Shown piece after piece: positions 49,051 through 58,377 of a DNA stretch of 64,000 nucleotides (position 1 is the first letter of the stretch; each line of letters opens with the position of its first letter). The stretch lies in NCBI RefSeq assembly GCF_003151075.1, contig NZ_CP029482.1, positions 1,302,001 through 1,366,000 of the forward strand, given 5' to 3'. The DNA is from Pseudomonas sp. 31-12 (GTDB taxonomy: Bacteria > Pseudomonadota > Gammaproteobacteria > Pseudomonadales > Pseudomonadaceae). The notes below the pieces were generated by a model. It was not told the origin of the DNA. It did no database searches and was given only the letters and a program-made list of their open reading frames with translations. The translations under genes were made by a program, and so were the position numbers.

Positions 49051-49767
49051 TCAGGATTTGATCGGGGCCTCGTAATGCGGCACCGCGAAACCGTAGACCG
49101 TCGCCGGTTGAAAACGCACTTGCGTCGCGGCCCCCTCAGGCGCCTTGACGCTGATGTGCTCACCGGGCAACACATAGGTTTTCGGCAACATCGCGCCGCC
49201 CGCTGACGGCAGCAATTGCACTTCCTGGCCCAGGCGTACGACATAAGGCGTGTCGTTGCGCACGGTCAGTTGACCATCCTGCAGCGACCATTGCAGGTCG
49301 GTCCACGGCGTGCGGTTGGGTGCCAGCCCCTTGGGATGAATAATCAGCGGCAGATTCTGACGCACCGTCACGCCGACGCGGGCATGCCCGGCTTCGGCGG
49401 CGGGTTTTCCTTCAGGGATACCTTCGAAGATCACCCGCTTCAAACGCTGGGTAAGCAACGGTTTTTCGGTTTGAAGAATGAAGCGCACCAACTGGGTTTT
49501 CGAGGCTTCGACGCGTGCCAGAGGAGGTGTCACAAACACCAGCGATTCGTTGTCCTCGGCAATGTCTTCGATGGTGACATGCATCAGCGCCAGGTTGGCA
49601 TCGGTGTTGGTCACCGTCACGGAAGCTTCGCCGTCGGCCTCGTTGACGATGACCACCGAAGTGTTCGGGACCATTCCGTCAGCCTGGGCCTGGGTCGCCA
49701 GAAACAGGGCGAACACAGCGATACCGCCATGCAGCAGATGGCGCGTGTGGGATAAAAACATCGTCAT
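49051..49767 (-). CDS. Periplasmic fimbrial chaperone (PapD family)
   Basis: A 238-residue chaperone with a signal peptide to about TQAQA. The first Ig-like domain shows TSVVIVNEADGEASVTVTN and FVTPPLARVEASKTQLVRFI, where the G1-type strand donates to subunits. The second domain begins near LPLIIHPKGLAPN. Such proteins bind pilin subunits in the periplasm and deliver them to the usher. The gene lies just before the usher and after two DUF1120 genes. Confidence 0.92.
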   Translation of the reverse strand: MTMFLSHTRHLLHGGIAVFALFLATQAQADGMVPNTSVVIVNEADGEASVTVTNTDANLALMHVTIEDIAEDNESLVFVTPPLARVEASKTQLVRFILQTEKPLLTQRLKRVIFEGIPEGKPAAEAGHARVGVTVRQNLPLIIHPKGLAPNRTPWTDLQWSLQDGQLTVRNDTPYVVRLGQEVQLLPSAGGAMLPKTYVLPGEHISVKAPEGAATQVRFQPATVYGFAVPHYEAPIKS

Positions 49768-49820
49768 GACATGTCTCGTTGAGTGTTCGGAAAAAGGGGC
49801 CGGCTATACCGGCCGGTCGG

Positions 49821-50441
49821 TCAATAATTGAGCTGTACGGTGACGTGCCCGTCGATGGGGACTTCATCGGTCAGGGTCAGGTCATTCGCGCGAACGATAG
49901 TGGTGACGGCCGACAGCCTGGTGTGCAGGTCTTTGATGGCGATCGGTGTGCCCGGGTCAGTCGGCATTGCAAACGCGGTCAGGCCGGCATGCCCCAAGTA
50001 GGGCGACACTCGCCAGCTGGCCCCATCGTTACTGGACATGATGGTTTTCACCGGGAGGCTGTCTGCTATGGCATCGAACAAACCAAACGCCACGCTGCCC
50101 AGGTTCTGGTCATCGTTGATGACGCCCAGGCCGTGGTGGCGCGGGTCAATGGCGGACGAGCCGTCGCGGTTATCGACGGTCGTCAGGGTAAACAGCGTGG
50201 CGCCTTCACAGTTCACGTACAGGTACAGCGTGCCGGTTTCCAGCCGTGTGGGCTGGTCCGGATTCAGGTCTTTTGCCGTCACTTTTCCGTGGTGGACAAT
50301 GCCGCCACTGGAGAGGATGGGGGTGCAGGAATTGGGGGTGATCAGCCCGGTGACGCTCAGGTCGGTGCTGCTGGCGGCAAGGGCCATGGGCGCGCAGGCG
50401 ATCAACAGCGGGACCGATAGAGCAAGGGAGCATCTGTCCAT
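49821..50441 (-). CDS. DUF1120 protein, pilin-like subunit
   Basis: A 206-residue exported subunit. The signal peptide MDRCSLALSVPLLIACAPMA leads to SSTDLSVTGLITPNSCTPIL, with the second cysteine in YLYVNCEGAT. The end is HVTVQLNY, with a penultimate-type aromatic. It lies directly before the chaperone gene, the usual place for a major subunit. The frame is open further upstream but the signal peptide and AGGA before this ATG support the start. Confidence 0.82.
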   Translation of the reverse strand: MDRCSLALSVPLLIACAPMALAASSTDLSVTGLITPNSCTPILSSGGIVHHGKVTAKDLNPDQPTRLETGTLYLYVNCEGATLFTLTTVDNRDGSSAIDPRHHGLGVINDDQNLGSVAFGLFDAIADSLPVKTIMSSNDGASWRVSPYLGHAGLTAFAMPTDPGTPIAIKDLHTRLSAVTTIVRANDLTLTDEVPIDGHVTVQLNY

Positions 50442-50508
50442 GATGGATAGTCCTTTGGTTGAACGGGCAAGGCCGTGTATCAAGCGTTGCCCTGTAAATG
50501 GCGGCGCG

Positions 50509-51135
50509 TTACAGGTACATGATCTGGAGAGTGGCCGAACCGTCGATATTGACTTCATCGGTGAGCGTCAGACCGTTGGTGGGCGCTATGCCGGTACGCA
50601 CCTGGAGATCAAGGAGCAGGTCTTTTATCGGGATCGGCGCAATCACCGTTCCAGTGGCACCGACTCCCCAGATGTTGTTCACCCCCCAGAACCCTACGCC
50701 TTCCTTCACCCAGGTTTCTCCGCCATTACTGGAGAGAATGGCTTGGGCGTTGACGGCGTCAGCCATCACATTCCTCGGGATCACTCGGAAGTTACCCAGC
50801 TTCTGGTTGGTGTTGATCAGCCCCAGGCCAAAATAGCTTGAAGCCGTTCCCGTGCCGGATCGGTTATCGGTTGGCGATAGGGCAAATGTGGTCGGAGCGT
50901 CGCAGTTCACAGCCATTTGCAGGACGATTTGCGGCAAATAGGTGACTTTGTCGGGACTGAGGTCTTTCACGGAAATCTTGCCGTGATTGGCAATGCCGCC
51001 GCTGGACAGGATAGGCGTACAGGCGCTAGGCGTGATCACGCCTGTAACAGTCAGGTCAGTGCTGGATGCAGCGAAAGCGGACGACGCGCCAGTCAGCAGC
51101 AACGCAGCGGTCAGGAGGGATAAATGTTTGGTCAT
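50509..51135 (-). CDS. DUF1120 protein, pilin-like subunit, first gene of the fimbrial locus
   Basis: A 208-residue exported subunit with signal peptide MTKHLSLLTAALLLTGASSA and mature start SSTDLTVTGVITPSACTPIL. The second cysteine lies in MAVNCDAPTTF, and the end is ATLQIMYL. As the first gene behind the divergent promoter region it may be the most abundant, shaft-forming subunit; that is inference. Its DNA is less like the copies at 43-45 kb than those are like each other. Confidence 0.82.
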   Translation of the reverse strand: MTKHLSLLTAALLLTGASSAFAASSTDLTVTGVITPSACTPILSSGGIANHGKISVKDLSPDKVTYLPQIVLQMAVNCDAPTTFALSPTDNRSGTGTASSYFGLGLINTNQKLGNFRVIPRNVMADAVNAQAILSSNGGETWVKEGVGFWGVNNIWGVGATGTVIAPIPIKDLLLDLQVRTGIAPTNGLTLTDEVNIDGSATLQIMYL

Positions 51136-51488
51136 GTGATGAAGTCATCCTTGATGAAGAGTGTTGGGAATTGCCCTGTTCGAACAGGGCGCAATCTATC
51201 GATCGAGGTAGCCAGGCGGAATGCAACAAATACGAAAACGGGCTGCCCGGTGAATGAAAAGGTGTTGTGGGTTTCTGGCTGTCATTTTTCGGACTGTTGT
51301 CCGTAGTCCTTCGGTGCGGCCTGCGTAGCTTAAAAATGTAGGGCAGTTCTCTTTGTTTTATAGGAGAAAGGACAGGTCCCTGAATACATTGGGCGAGGCA
51401 GTCAACCGGTCAAGATTGGTCGTTGTGGTCGACACAGGACGGCGCTATTTTTCGCGCATTCCAGTCACCAAACAGGAAAATTCCGACA
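51136..51488. other. Divergent promoter region between fimbrial locus and response regulator
   Basis: About 350 bases between two outward-facing transcription units. It must hold both promoters. It includes the perfect palindrome at 51173-51190 near the fimbrial start and an AT-rich patch about 51340-51370. No gene is seen. Confidence 0.65.
51173..51190. promoter_or_regulatory. Perfect palindrome in the fimbrial leader
   Basis: GCCCTGTTCGAACAGGGC is an exact 18-base palindrome 38 bases before the first fimbrial gene. It could be an operator or a leader hairpin; there is no T-run after it on the fimbrial strand. Confidence 0.5.
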
Positions 51489-52121
51489 ATGCGCGTAATC
51501 ATCGCTGACGACCATCCGGTCGTTCGTATCGGCTTGCGGATGCTCATCGATCTGAGCAAGACATGTGTGGTCGTCGGGGAAGCCGAGGGTCCCGACAGCC
51601 TGTCGAGCCTCCTTTCAACCACGCCTTGCGATCTGTTGGTCACGGATTTCTCCATGCCGGGAAACCTGCAGGTCGATGGATTGAAGATGCTGAGCATGGT
51701 GCGACGTCGCTACCCGTCGACGGCGATCATTCTGGTCACGATGTTTGCCAACGTCACGACGCTGAGGGCGGCCTTCGCTCAAGGCGTGATGGCAATCATC
51801 GCCAAAGGCTCGTCGGCGAAGGAACTGCCGATGGCAATCAAATCGGTAAGCGAAGGGCAGCGGTTTGTCAGCGAGTCCTTGCGCGCGACGCTGGTTCAGG
51901 CAGACGCAGAAGCTCAGTCGAGTTCACCTGCGCTGTCGGCCAAAGAACATGAAGTGGTAAGAATGCTCGCCAGCGGCATGACCGTCAGTGAAATTGCCGG
52001 CTTCTTCAAACGCAGCGTGTCGACGATCAGTAAACAAAAAAGCATGGCCATGCAGAGGCTGGGCATTTCCACGGATGTTGATCTCTTCGCTTATGCCCGG
52101 GACAACGGCATGGTGCATTAG
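51489..52121 (+). CDS. NarL/RcsB-type response regulator (orphan)
   Basis: A 210-residue two-component regulator. The receiver domain has the acidic pocket IIADDHP (D7, D8), phospho-acceptor D53 in LLVTDFSMPG and the conserved lysine in IIAKGSS. A LuxR-type helix-turn-helix follows (SAKEHEVVRMLASGMTVSEIAGFFKRSVSTISKQKSMAMQRL). The ATG at 51489 has AGGA upstream; the frame opens earlier without support. No kinase gene lies nearby. Being divergent from the chaperone-usher locus, it is the likely regulator of those fimbriae. Confidence 0.9.
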   Translation: MRVIIADDHPVVRIGLRMLIDLSKTCVVVGEAEGPDSLSSLLSTTPCDLLVTDFSMPGNLQVDGLKMLSMVRRRYPSTAIILVTMFANVTTLRAAFAQGVMAIIAKGSSAKELPMAIKSVSEGQRFVSESLRATLVQADAEAQSSSPALSAKEHEVVRMLASGMTVSEIAGFFKRSVSTISKQKSMAMQRLGISTDVDLFAYARDNGMVH

Positions 52122-52223
52122 GTGTCGGCGCACCTCAGGGTATTCCCGCCACGAATGCCGATAGTGTTCCGCGCATTTGTTGACTATCGTGCAGGCAATC
52201 CTTCAAACGTTCGGAGCCTGCCC

Positions 52224-52694
52224 ATGAGTGATGCCAACCGCGCATTGATCACCCAGTTCTACCAAGCCTTTCAGCGGCTGGATGCCGAGGCCATGAGCGC
52301 CTGCTATACCGACGATGTGCTGTTCAGCGATCCTGCATTTGGCGAACTGCGCGGCCGCGATGCCGGCGACATGTGGCGCATGCTCACGACTCGGGCGAAG
52401 GATTTCTCCCTGACGTTCGATAACGTTCGAGCCGAAGAACGCACGGGCGGCGCGCATTGGGTCGCGACGTACCTGTTCAGCCAGACCGGCAACACGGTGG
52501 TCAACGATATTCAGGCGCAGTTCGTGTTTCGTGACGGCAAGATTTGCGAGCACCATGACAGCTTCGATATGTGGGCCTGGTCGCGGCAGGCGCTGGGTTT
52601 CAAGGGATTGCTGCTCGGCTGGTCGCCAGCAGTGAGAAATGCCGTTCGCGCTCAAGCCTTGAAGGGGCTGAAGGCATTCCAGGCCAGTCGCTGA
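52224..52694 (+). CDS. NTF2-like (SnoaL) protein
   Basis: A 156-residue small protein with the NTF2-like pattern: [43 protein letters not shown] near the start and the sheet strands [15 protein letters not shown] and [30 protein letters not shown] later. Such folds serve as enzymes or ligand pockets, and the role here is unknown. The ATG at 52224 (MSDANRALI) fits the domain start and has GGAG about 8 bases upstream. It stands between a regulator gene and a GIY-YIG gene in the same direction. Confidence 0.85.
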   Translation: MSDANRALITQFYQAFQRLDAEAMSACYTDDVLFSDPAFGELRGRDAGDMWRMLTTRAKDFSLTFDNVRAEERTGGAHWVATYLFSQTGNTVVNDIQAQFVFRDGKICEHHDSFDMWAWSRQALGFKGLLLGWSPAVRNAVRAQALKGLKAFQASR

Positions 52695-52734
52695 TAAGAT
52701 CGCGGCTTGTTTCCTTTCAAGCCTTGATCGTCAC

Positions 52735-53052
52735 GTGAACACCCCGAGCGAATCTCCCGTCATTGCCGCCGAACCGGCACCGGTCAACAAGCCCTGGTTC
52801 GTCTACCTCGTTCGCGCGGCCAATGGTTCGCTCTACTGCGGGATCAGCGACGATCCCGTGCGCCGCTTCGCCACTCACCAGAGTGGCAAGGGCGCGCGCT
52901 TCTTTCTCTCCAGTCCGGCCGTGGCGTTGGTCTACACGGAAGTTTGTCGCGACAAGGGCGAAGCACTGCGCCAAGAACGCTTGATCAAAAAACTCAAGAA
53001 AAGCGCCAAGGAATGCCTGGTCGCAAGCGCTGCCGCAGGCTTATCAACCTGA
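52735..53052 (+). CDS. GIY-YIG nuclease family protein (YhbQ-like)
   Basis: A 105-residue single-domain GIY-YIG protein. The motif reads [35 protein letters not shown], with the GIS/Arg pair and a later Glu in [14 protein letters not shown]. Relatives (UPF0213/YhbQ) are small nucleases with weak DNA activity. The start is GTG at 52735. It follows the NTF2-like gene by 40 bases. Confidence 0.9.
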   Translation: MNTPSESPVIAAEPAPVNKPWFVYLVRAANGSLYCGISDDPVRRFATHQSGKGARFFLSSPAVALVYTEVCRDKGEALRQERLIKKLKKSAKECLVASAAAGLST

Positions 53053-53140
53053 CTGATAAGTGCCCATCAGGCAGATCTGTAGGCTGCCCACGAAATGCGC
53101 GCTAAGCTGCGGATTCCTTATCCGTGCGGCGGAGCCGAGC

Positions 53141-54076
53141 ATGTCCGAGTTGATTCTTCATCATTACCCGACGTCCCTTTTCGCCGAAAAGGCCCGCCTG
53201 TTGCTGGGTTTCAAGGGGCTGTCCTGGCGTTCGGTGAAGATCTCGCCGGTGATGCCAAAACCTGATCTGACGGCCCTGACGGGCGGCTATCGCAAGACCC
53301 CGGTGTTGCAGATTGGCGCTGATATTTATTGCGACACCGCGCTGATCGCCCGTCGTCTGGAGCAGGAAAAAGCCTTGCCGGCGTTTTTCCCGGAAGGTCA
53401 GGAAATGATCGCCGCGACCTTCGCCGCCTGGGCTGATTCGGTGGTGTTCCAGCATGCGGTCAGTCTGGTGTTTCAGCCGGAATCCATCGCTGTGCGCTTC
53501 GGCAATATGCCGCCGGAAGCGATCAAGTCATTCCTGGCTGATCGCGCCGGGTTGTTCAGTGGCGGCAGCGCTGCCAGGTTGTCGGCCGAGCAAGCACGGC
53601 ATCAATGGCCGACGATCATGGGGCGCCTAGAGCAGCAGCTTCAGCGCGAGCAGGGTGATTTCCTGTTCGGCGAGCCGTCGATTGCCGATTTTGCGTTGGC
53701 GCACTGCCTGTGGTTCCTCAAGGCGACGCCGGTGACTGCACCGCTGGTTGATGCTTATCCGGCGGTTTCTGCGTGGTTAGGGCGGGTGATGGGCTTCGGT
53801 CATGGCGCGTCCAGCGAGATGACGTCCGAGGACGCGTTGGCGGTGGCGCGCAATGCCACACCGGCCGCGTTGCCGGATGAGCAGTTTGATGAACCGAATG
53901 GTTTTGAAGCGGGTCAGCAGGTGGTGATCGCAGCGACCGACTACGGGGTTGACCCGGTGGCGGGTGAGTTGCTGTTTGCGGGCAGGGAAGAATTGATTCT
54001 GCGTCGAGAAGACGAGCGTGGCGGCGTGGTGCATGTGCACTTTCCGCGGTTTGGATTCCGCATAGAAGCGAAGTAG
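53141..54076 (+). CDS. Glutathione S-transferase-like protein with extra C-terminal domain
   Basis: A 311-residue protein. The N-terminal thioredoxin-like GST domain (residues 1-80, LILHHYPTSLFAEKARLLLG and KTPVLQIGADIYCDTALIARRLE) is followed by an all-helical domain (about 95-215). The last 75 residues (QQVVIAATDYGVDPVAGELLFAG to FPRFGFRIEAK) form a beta-rich extension not found in ordinary GSTs, seen in some Pseudomonas homologs. The substrate is unknown. The ATG at 53141 has GGAG about 8 bases upstream. Confidence 0.85.
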   Translation: MSELILHHYPTSLFAEKARLLLGFKGLSWRSVKISPVMPKPDLTALTGGYRKTPVLQIGADIYCDTALIARRLEQEKALPAFFPEGQEMIAATFAAWADSVVFQHAVSLVFQPESIAVRFGNMPPEAIKSFLADRAGLFSGGSAARLSAEQARHQWPTIMGRLEQQLQREQGDFLFGEPSIADFALAHCLWFLKATPVTAPLVDAYPAVSAWLGRVMGFGHGASSEMTSEDALAVARNATPAALPDEQFDEPNGFEAGQQVVIAATDYGVDPVAGELLFAGREELILRREDERGGVVHVHFPRFGFRIEAK

Positions 54077-54110
54077 CCTGCTTCACGAATGGTTGGACTG
54101 GCTCGAACCT

Positions 54111-54221
54111 GTGGCGAGGGAGCTTGCTCCCGTTGGGCTGCGCAGCAGACCCAAACTCTTCGCAATGAATGCCTGTTTTGTGAGTGCTGCGCACTCAAGC
54201 GGGAGCAAGCTCCCTCGCCAC
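54111..54221. repeat. REP pair (type 2)
   Basis: GTGGCGAGGGAGCTTGCTCC and its inverted copy enclose about 70 bases with a weaker inner hairpin (GCGCAGCAG/CTGCGC). Same family as the pair at 22927. Confidence 0.88.
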
Positions 54222-54235
54222 AGGGTTTGAGTAAT

Positions 54236-54595
54236 TCAGATGGGTTGCTTCAGGGCTGCGAGGATTGCATCCGGGTCATACCCGCGAATCAACGTCCCAT
54301 TCACATCGATAATCGGAATCCCGCCGCCACCCAACGCCTCATAGGCCTTGCGCGCCTCGGCATCCTTTTCGATATCGAATTCCTGGTACGGAATGCCTTT
54401 CTGATCGAGAAAGCGCCGCGTCAGTTTGCAGTAGCCACACCATTCAGTGGCATAGAGCACGACACTGGCCTTGGCCTGGGTCTGCTCCGACACCACCTGC
54501 GAGGGGTTGAACACCCGCTCGATCTTGCCCCAGTTCTGATAGACCACAACCACCAGCAGGATCAGCAGGCATTTTTTCAGCACGCCGTTCAGCAT
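54236..54595 (-). CDS. Membrane-anchored glutaredoxin-like protein
   Basis: A 119-residue protein with one N-terminal membrane segment (CLLILLVVVVYQNW, residues 9-22) and a glutaredoxin domain with active site C53-G-Y-C56 (VLYATEWCGYCKLTRRFL). The cis-proline appears as GGGGIPIIDVNGTLIRGYDP. The domain should face the periplasm if the segment is a signal anchor. Its start touches the yejK stop (one-base overlap), so the two are co-transcribed. Targets are unknown. Confidence 0.88.
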   Translation of the reverse strand: MLNGVLKKCLLILLVVVVYQNWGKIERVFNPSQVVSEQTQAKASVVLYATEWCGYCKLTRRFLDQKGIPYQEFDIEKDAEARKAYEALGGGGIPIIDVNGTLIRGYDPDAILAALKQPI

Positions 54596-55599
54596 CAGTT
54601 ACGTCGCTTGAGCTGATCAGTCAGCTGAGTGGGTAGGCCTTTGATGATCAGCGTGCCGGCTTCTTCGTCGTATTCGATCTTCGAGCCCAGCAGGTGGGCT
54701 TCGAAGCTGATGGAAAGGCCTTCGGCGCGGCCAGTGAAGCGGCGGAACTGGTTCAAGGTGCGCTTGTCTGCCGGAATCTCTGGCGACAGGCCGTAGTCCT
54801 TGTTGCGAATGTGATCGTAGAAAGCTTTCGGGCGCTCTTCGTCAATCAGCTCCGAAAGTTCTTCCAGGCCCATCGGCTCGCCGAGCTTGGCCTGGCTGCT
54901 GGCGTAGTCCACCAAGGTTTTGGTCTTCTCGCGGGCGGACTCTTCGGGCAAATCTTCGCTTTCAACGAAGTCACTGAATGCCTTGAGCAGGGTGCGGGTT
55001 TCGCCCGGGCCGTCGATGCCTTCCTGGCAGCCGATGAAGTCGCGGAAATACTCCGACACCTTTTTCCCGTTCTTGCCTTTGATGAACGAAATGTACTGCT
55101 TCGATTGTTTGTTGTTCTGCCACTCGGACACGTTGATCCGCGCGGCGAGGTGCAATTGGCCCAGGTCCAGGTGACGGGACGGCGTCACGTCCAGCTGATC
55201 GGTCACTGCAACGCCTTCACTGTGGTGCAGCAGCGCGATCGCCAGGTAATCGGTCATGCCCTGCTGGTAATGCGCGAACAGCACGTGGCCGCCCACAGAG
55301 AGGTTCGACTCTTCCATCAGTTTTTGCAGGTGTTCCACCGCCACCCGGCTGAATGCCGTGAAATCCTTGCCGCCCTCGAGGTATTCCTTCAGCCAGCCGC
55401 TGAACGGATGCGCCCCGGACTCGGCATGGAAGAAACCCCAGGCCTTGCCTTGTTTGGCGTTATAGCTTTCGTTGAGGTCGGCAAGCATGTTCTCGATGGC
55501 GCTCGACTCGGCCAGTTCAGAGTCGCGAGCGTGGAGAACTGCAGGTGTGCCGTCGGGTTTTTTGTCGATCAGGTGGACGATGCAATGACGGATCGGCAT
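54595..55599 (-). CDS. yejK: Nucleoid-associated protein YejK (NdpA)
   Basis: A 334-residue nucleoid-associated protein of the YejK/NdpA family, which binds DNA and topoisomerase IV in E. coli. The start [21 protein letters not shown], the middle [25 protein letters not shown] and the end [26 protein letters not shown] are characteristic. Length fits. It overlaps the glutaredoxin gene downstream by one base and is divergent from the HU gene. Confidence 0.92.
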   Translation of the reverse strand: MPIRHCIVHLIDKKPDGTPAVLHARDSELAESSAIENMLADLNESYNAKQGKAWGFFHAESGAHPFSGWLKEYLEGGKDFTAFSRVAVEHLQKLMEESNLSVGGHVLFAHYQQGMTDYLAIALLHHSEGVAVTDQLDVTPSRHLDLGQLHLAARINVSEWQNNKQSKQYISFIKGKNGKKVSEYFRDFIGCQEGIDGPGETRTLLKAFSDFVESEDLPEESAREKTKTLVDYASSQAKLGEPMGLEELSELIDEERPKAFYDHIRNKDYGLSPEIPADKRTLNQFRRFTGRAEGLSISFEAHLLGSKIEYDEEAGTLIIKGLPTQLTDQLKRRN

Positions 55600-55993
55600 G
55601 GGCTTCTCGGCTGATTGAAGAGAGGAGGGCGTGCTCCCCCAAAAAGTGCCAAGTGTACCGCAACCACTGGTTTTGGCGCGGCTCGAAGGGCAATTCGCAG
55701 GCGTGCGGCGGCCCTTATGCAGTTTTTTCCTGTTTTAGAGCAATAAAGCTGACCAAATGGGTAGCTAGAGGCGGATATTTCCCCGTCTCTGTGCTAGTTT
55801 TGCCCCGTCTTACGCGAAGTCACTGCGTTAAGCGTGCATTCAGCATTTGTCAGGTCGAACCAAACCCTGATTTCGGTATCTATAACCCCGATCCCGTGGT
55901 TATTGGCCGAGGGTGCCAGATCCAGAAGATCGGGCTCGATGGCTGACACTGCACTCTGCAATCCATATGAATTTGATAGGGAAGGAACACTAC
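55600..55993. other. Divergent intergenic region between yejK and HU
   Basis: About 390 bases that must carry the yejK and HU promoters. The HU start has GGAAGGAA about 9 bases upstream. I see no operator or repeat that I can name. Confidence 0.5.
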
Positions 55994-56275
55994 ATGGCTC
56001 TTACTAAAGACCAACTGATCGCCGACATCGCTGAAGCTATCGACGCGCCAAAAACCACCGCGCGTAACGCTCTGGACCAACTGGGCCAAATCGTTGCCGA
56101 TCAGCTGGAAAACGGCGGCGAAATCACTCTGCCAGGTATCGGCAAACTGAAAGTGACTGAGCGTCCAGCCCGTACCGGCCGCAACCCTTCGACTGGCGCT
56201 GCCATCGAAATCGCTGCCAAGAAAGTTATCAAGCTGGTTGTGGCCAAAGGCCTGACCGACGCTGTTAACAAGTAA
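55994..56275 (+). CDS. HU-family DNA-binding protein
   Basis: A 93-residue histone-like protein of the HU family. It shows MALTKDQLIADIAEAIDAPKT at the start and the beta-arm RNPSTG with its intercalating proline (TGRNPSTGAA). HU bends DNA and compacts the nucleoid. Codon use looks like a strongly expressed gene. A strong bidirectional terminator follows. Pseudomonads have several HU paralogs and I do not assign which one this is. Confidence 0.92.
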   Translation: MALTKDQLIADIAEAIDAPKTTARNALDQLGQIVADQLENGGEITLPGIGKLKVTERPARTGRNPSTGAAIEIAAKKVIKLVVAKGLTDAVNK

Positions 56276-56283
56276 GACGCAGT

Positions 56284-56326
56284 AAAAAAAGCCGTGCTCC
56301 GGAGCGATCCGGGCACGGCTTTTTTG
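56284..56326. terminator. Bidirectional terminator after HU
   Basis: AAAAAAAGCCGTGC pairs with GCACGGCTTTTTT around a loop of about 15 bases. It would serve the HU transcript and, from the other side, that of the rlmF gene. Confidence 0.92.
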
Positions 56327-56369
56327 TGTCTGCGATTTGGCGATTGACCTGCAGCACCACTAAACCAAT

Positions 56370-56398
56370 GTGGGAGCGAGCAAGCCCGCTCCCACAGT
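56370..56398. repeat. Collapsed type 1 REP palindrome
   Basis: GTGGGAGCG and CGCTCCCAC enclose only AGCAAGC or so, which looks like a REP pair that lost its spacer and inner halves. Confidence 0.65.
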
Positions 56399-56411
56399 TG
56401 ATCTGCGTTGG

Positions 56412-57437
56412 TCAGTTACCCTTGCGGGCCCAACGTTCACGCCACACCTGCTGCTCGGACTTGGTCTGGAAGGTCCAGGCGACGAAGCGGCTTTGCTTCT
56501 GGCCCTGGGACATTTCCACCACCTGGCTTTCCAGAACACCGGCCTTTTTCAGCGCCGTCTGGATCGAAGGCAGGTTTGAAGCCTTAGACACCAGCGTGCT
56601 GAACCACAGGACCTTGTGCTGAAAGTGCGCACTCTCGGCGATCAGTTGCGTCACAAACCGGGCTTCGCCCCCTTCGCACCACAGTTCGGCCGATTGACCG
56701 CCAAAGTTCAACACGGGCAGCTTGCGTTTCGGGTCGGCGCGGCCCAGGGCGCGCCACTTACGCTCGCTGCCTTTGGTCGCTTCGTCCATCGACGCGTGGA
56801 ACGGCGGGTTGCACATGGTCAGGTCAAAACGTTCGCCCGGTTCGAGCAAGCCCAGCAGGATGTGCTTGGGATTGCTTTGCTGGCGCAACTGGATGGCTTT
56901 GTTCAGCCCGTTGGACTGCACGATGGCTTTGGCCGCGGCTACGGCCGTCGGGTCGATTTCCGAGCCGAGGAAGTGCCAGCGGTAATCGCTGTAGCCGATC
57001 AACGGATAGACACAGTTGGCGCCCATGCCGATGTCGAGCACCTTGACCGGCGCACCGCGCGGGATTTCGCCGTCGTTGACGCTGGCCAGCAGGTCGGCCA
57101 GGAAGTGCACGTAATCGGCACGGCCCGGCACCGGCGGGCAGAGGTAATCGGCTGGAATGTCCCAGTGAGCAATACCATAGAACGACTTGAGCAGCGCCCG
57201 GTTGAACACCCGCACCGCATCCGGGCTGGCGAAGTCGATACTTTCCTTGCCGTACGGGTTGATGATCACGAACTTCGCCAGTTCCGGCGTGGTTTTGATC
57301 AGCGCCGGGAAGTCGTAGCGACCCTGATGGCGATTGCGCGGGTGCAGGCTGGCCTTTTCACGCGGCTCAACGGCTTTGGCCGGGGTCGCGGTGTCAGGCT
57401 TCTTGCGCGCAGGTCTTGGTGTGCGGGGGGCGTTCAT
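56412..57437 (-). CDS. rlmF: 23S rRNA (adenine(1618)-N(6))-methyltransferase RlmF
   Basis: A 341-residue methyltransferase that modifies A1618 of 23S rRNA using S-adenosylmethionine. The SAM-binding loop is [18 protein letters not shown] near residue 130 and the catalytic NPPF motif lies in [11 protein letters not shown] near residue 208. A basic N-terminal tail ([11 protein letters not shown]) precedes [15 protein letters not shown], typical of RlmF. The ATG at 57437 is chosen; a GTG further up also opens the frame. Faces the terminator shared with HU. Confidence 0.9.
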   Translation of the reverse strand: MNAPRTPRPARKKPDTATPAKAVEPREKASLHPRNRHQGRYDFPALIKTTPELAKFVIINPYGKESIDFASPDAVRVFNRALLKSFYGIAHWDIPADYLCPPVPGRADYVHFLADLLASVNDGEIPRGAPVKVLDIGMGANCVYPLIGYSDYRWHFLGSEIDPTAVAAAKAIVQSNGLNKAIQLRQQSNPKHILLGLLEPGERFDLTMCNPPFHASMDEATKGSERKWRALGRADPKRKLPVLNFGGQSAELWCEGGEARFVTQLIAESAHFQHKVLWFSTLVSKASNLPSIQTALKKAGVLESQVVEMSQGQKQSRFVAWTFQTKSEQQVWRERWARKGN

Positions 57438-57603
57438 GGGCGTGGTCGATTCGGGTATGGCTGAAAGTGGCGGGTATTGTCCCACATCTTTGCCTGAAAA
57501 ACGGAACGCTGCTCCTGTAAATGCGGGGGCGGGATGTCGATCGCCCCTTATTTGTAGAATTAGAATAATAAGCGAGCTGGTTATTTCCTATCGTGTTGAG
57601 AAC

Positions 57604-57619
57604 CTGTTAGTTCTTACAG
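57604..57619. promoter_or_regulatory. LexA-like box before the small exported protein gene (site B)
   Basis: CTGT-TAGTTCTT-ACAG, a CTGT-N8-ACAG dyad 83 bases before the ATG at 57702. The following 43 bases (GTAGACGTCATTTTTGAGG...) match the leader at site C. Confidence 0.5.
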
Positions 57620-57701
57620 TAGACGTCATTTTTGAGGATGTTATTTTTTATCTGGAGGGTTACGGCCTCTATCTATGGATAATTCTAAAAGGACGTCGGA
57701 T

Positions 57702-58130
57702 ATGAAAAGTGTTTTTCTAATGGCTGGCATGATGATGGTGTCGGCAAGTGTGTTGGCTTTTGAAGGGGCTCCCAAAGAGAATAATCCTCCTGGTGTTGTT
57801 GAAACGGAGTCAGAGAAGGGTGTCAATATTTACCGTCTGGATGATGGTGATGAGTTCGGTTACGCCAGCCCTCTGACTATTGCTCCCGGTAACTCGTCTT
57901 TCCGCAGTGGTACATTGGTTGATATTCAAAATCGAGGCACGAAGCCTACGACTGTGAATGTAGCTAATACTAATTTGAGTGCTCCACTTGCGGTTCCTGG
58001 AAAGTCCAATGCGCAGTTCAAGTTCGACGGGGGTAAGTGGGAAAGTATGGGGGTTCGTCTAGAGAGTGATCCTCTTCCCTCTGGTGCTCGCCCTAGTGGT
58101 CAACAGAAAAACCCTCCTGCAAGTAATTAG
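57702..58130 (+). CDS. Small exported protein, family with the gene at 63140
   Basis: A 142-residue protein with a signal peptide (MKSVFLMAGMMMVSASVLAF). The mature part is polar and Pro/Gly-rich. Near residues 95-117 it has LSAPLAVPGKSNAQFKFDGGKW, whose VxPG...F/YKxDxxKW pattern recurs in the 121-residue protein at 63140, so the two look like distant paralogs. The C-terminal tail is rich in Pro and Ser. The gene is AT-richer than its neighbours, as is common for acquired genes. AAGGA lies 9 bases before the ATG. It has its own terminator and a LexA-like box upstream. Function unknown. Confidence 0.7.
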   Translation: MKSVFLMAGMMMVSASVLAFEGAPKENNPPGVVETESEKGVNIYRLDDGDEFGYASPLTIAPGNSSFRSGTLVDIQNRGTKPTTVNVANTNLSAPLAVPGKSNAQFKFDGGKWESMGVRLESDPLPSGARPSGQQKNPPASN

Positions 58131-58157
58131 TGAAGTTGGTTGCTAACTGCTCGATTG

Positions 58158-58213
58158 ACGTGCCGGACTCGGAAGTAACTGTAAATCTGTTTCCAGGCCG
58201 GCATTTCTTTTTA
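58158..58213 (+). terminator. Terminator after the small exported protein gene
   Basis: TGCCGG (58161-58166) pairs with CCGGCA (58198-58203), followed by TTTCTTTTT. Confidence 0.75.
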
Positions 58214-58377
58214 GACTTTTTCAGGTTCCAGTTATTTGAACGTCAAAATGTCGATTCAAATATATGCCAGTTAGTGTGACTGCCGGGTATGAACAAAAAA
58301 TGTGAGTCCACCAATAGTGTGCCATGTCACCAAAAAGCATAACGCTAAATGAAGTTACTTCGAGCAAGTCTCCGCTG

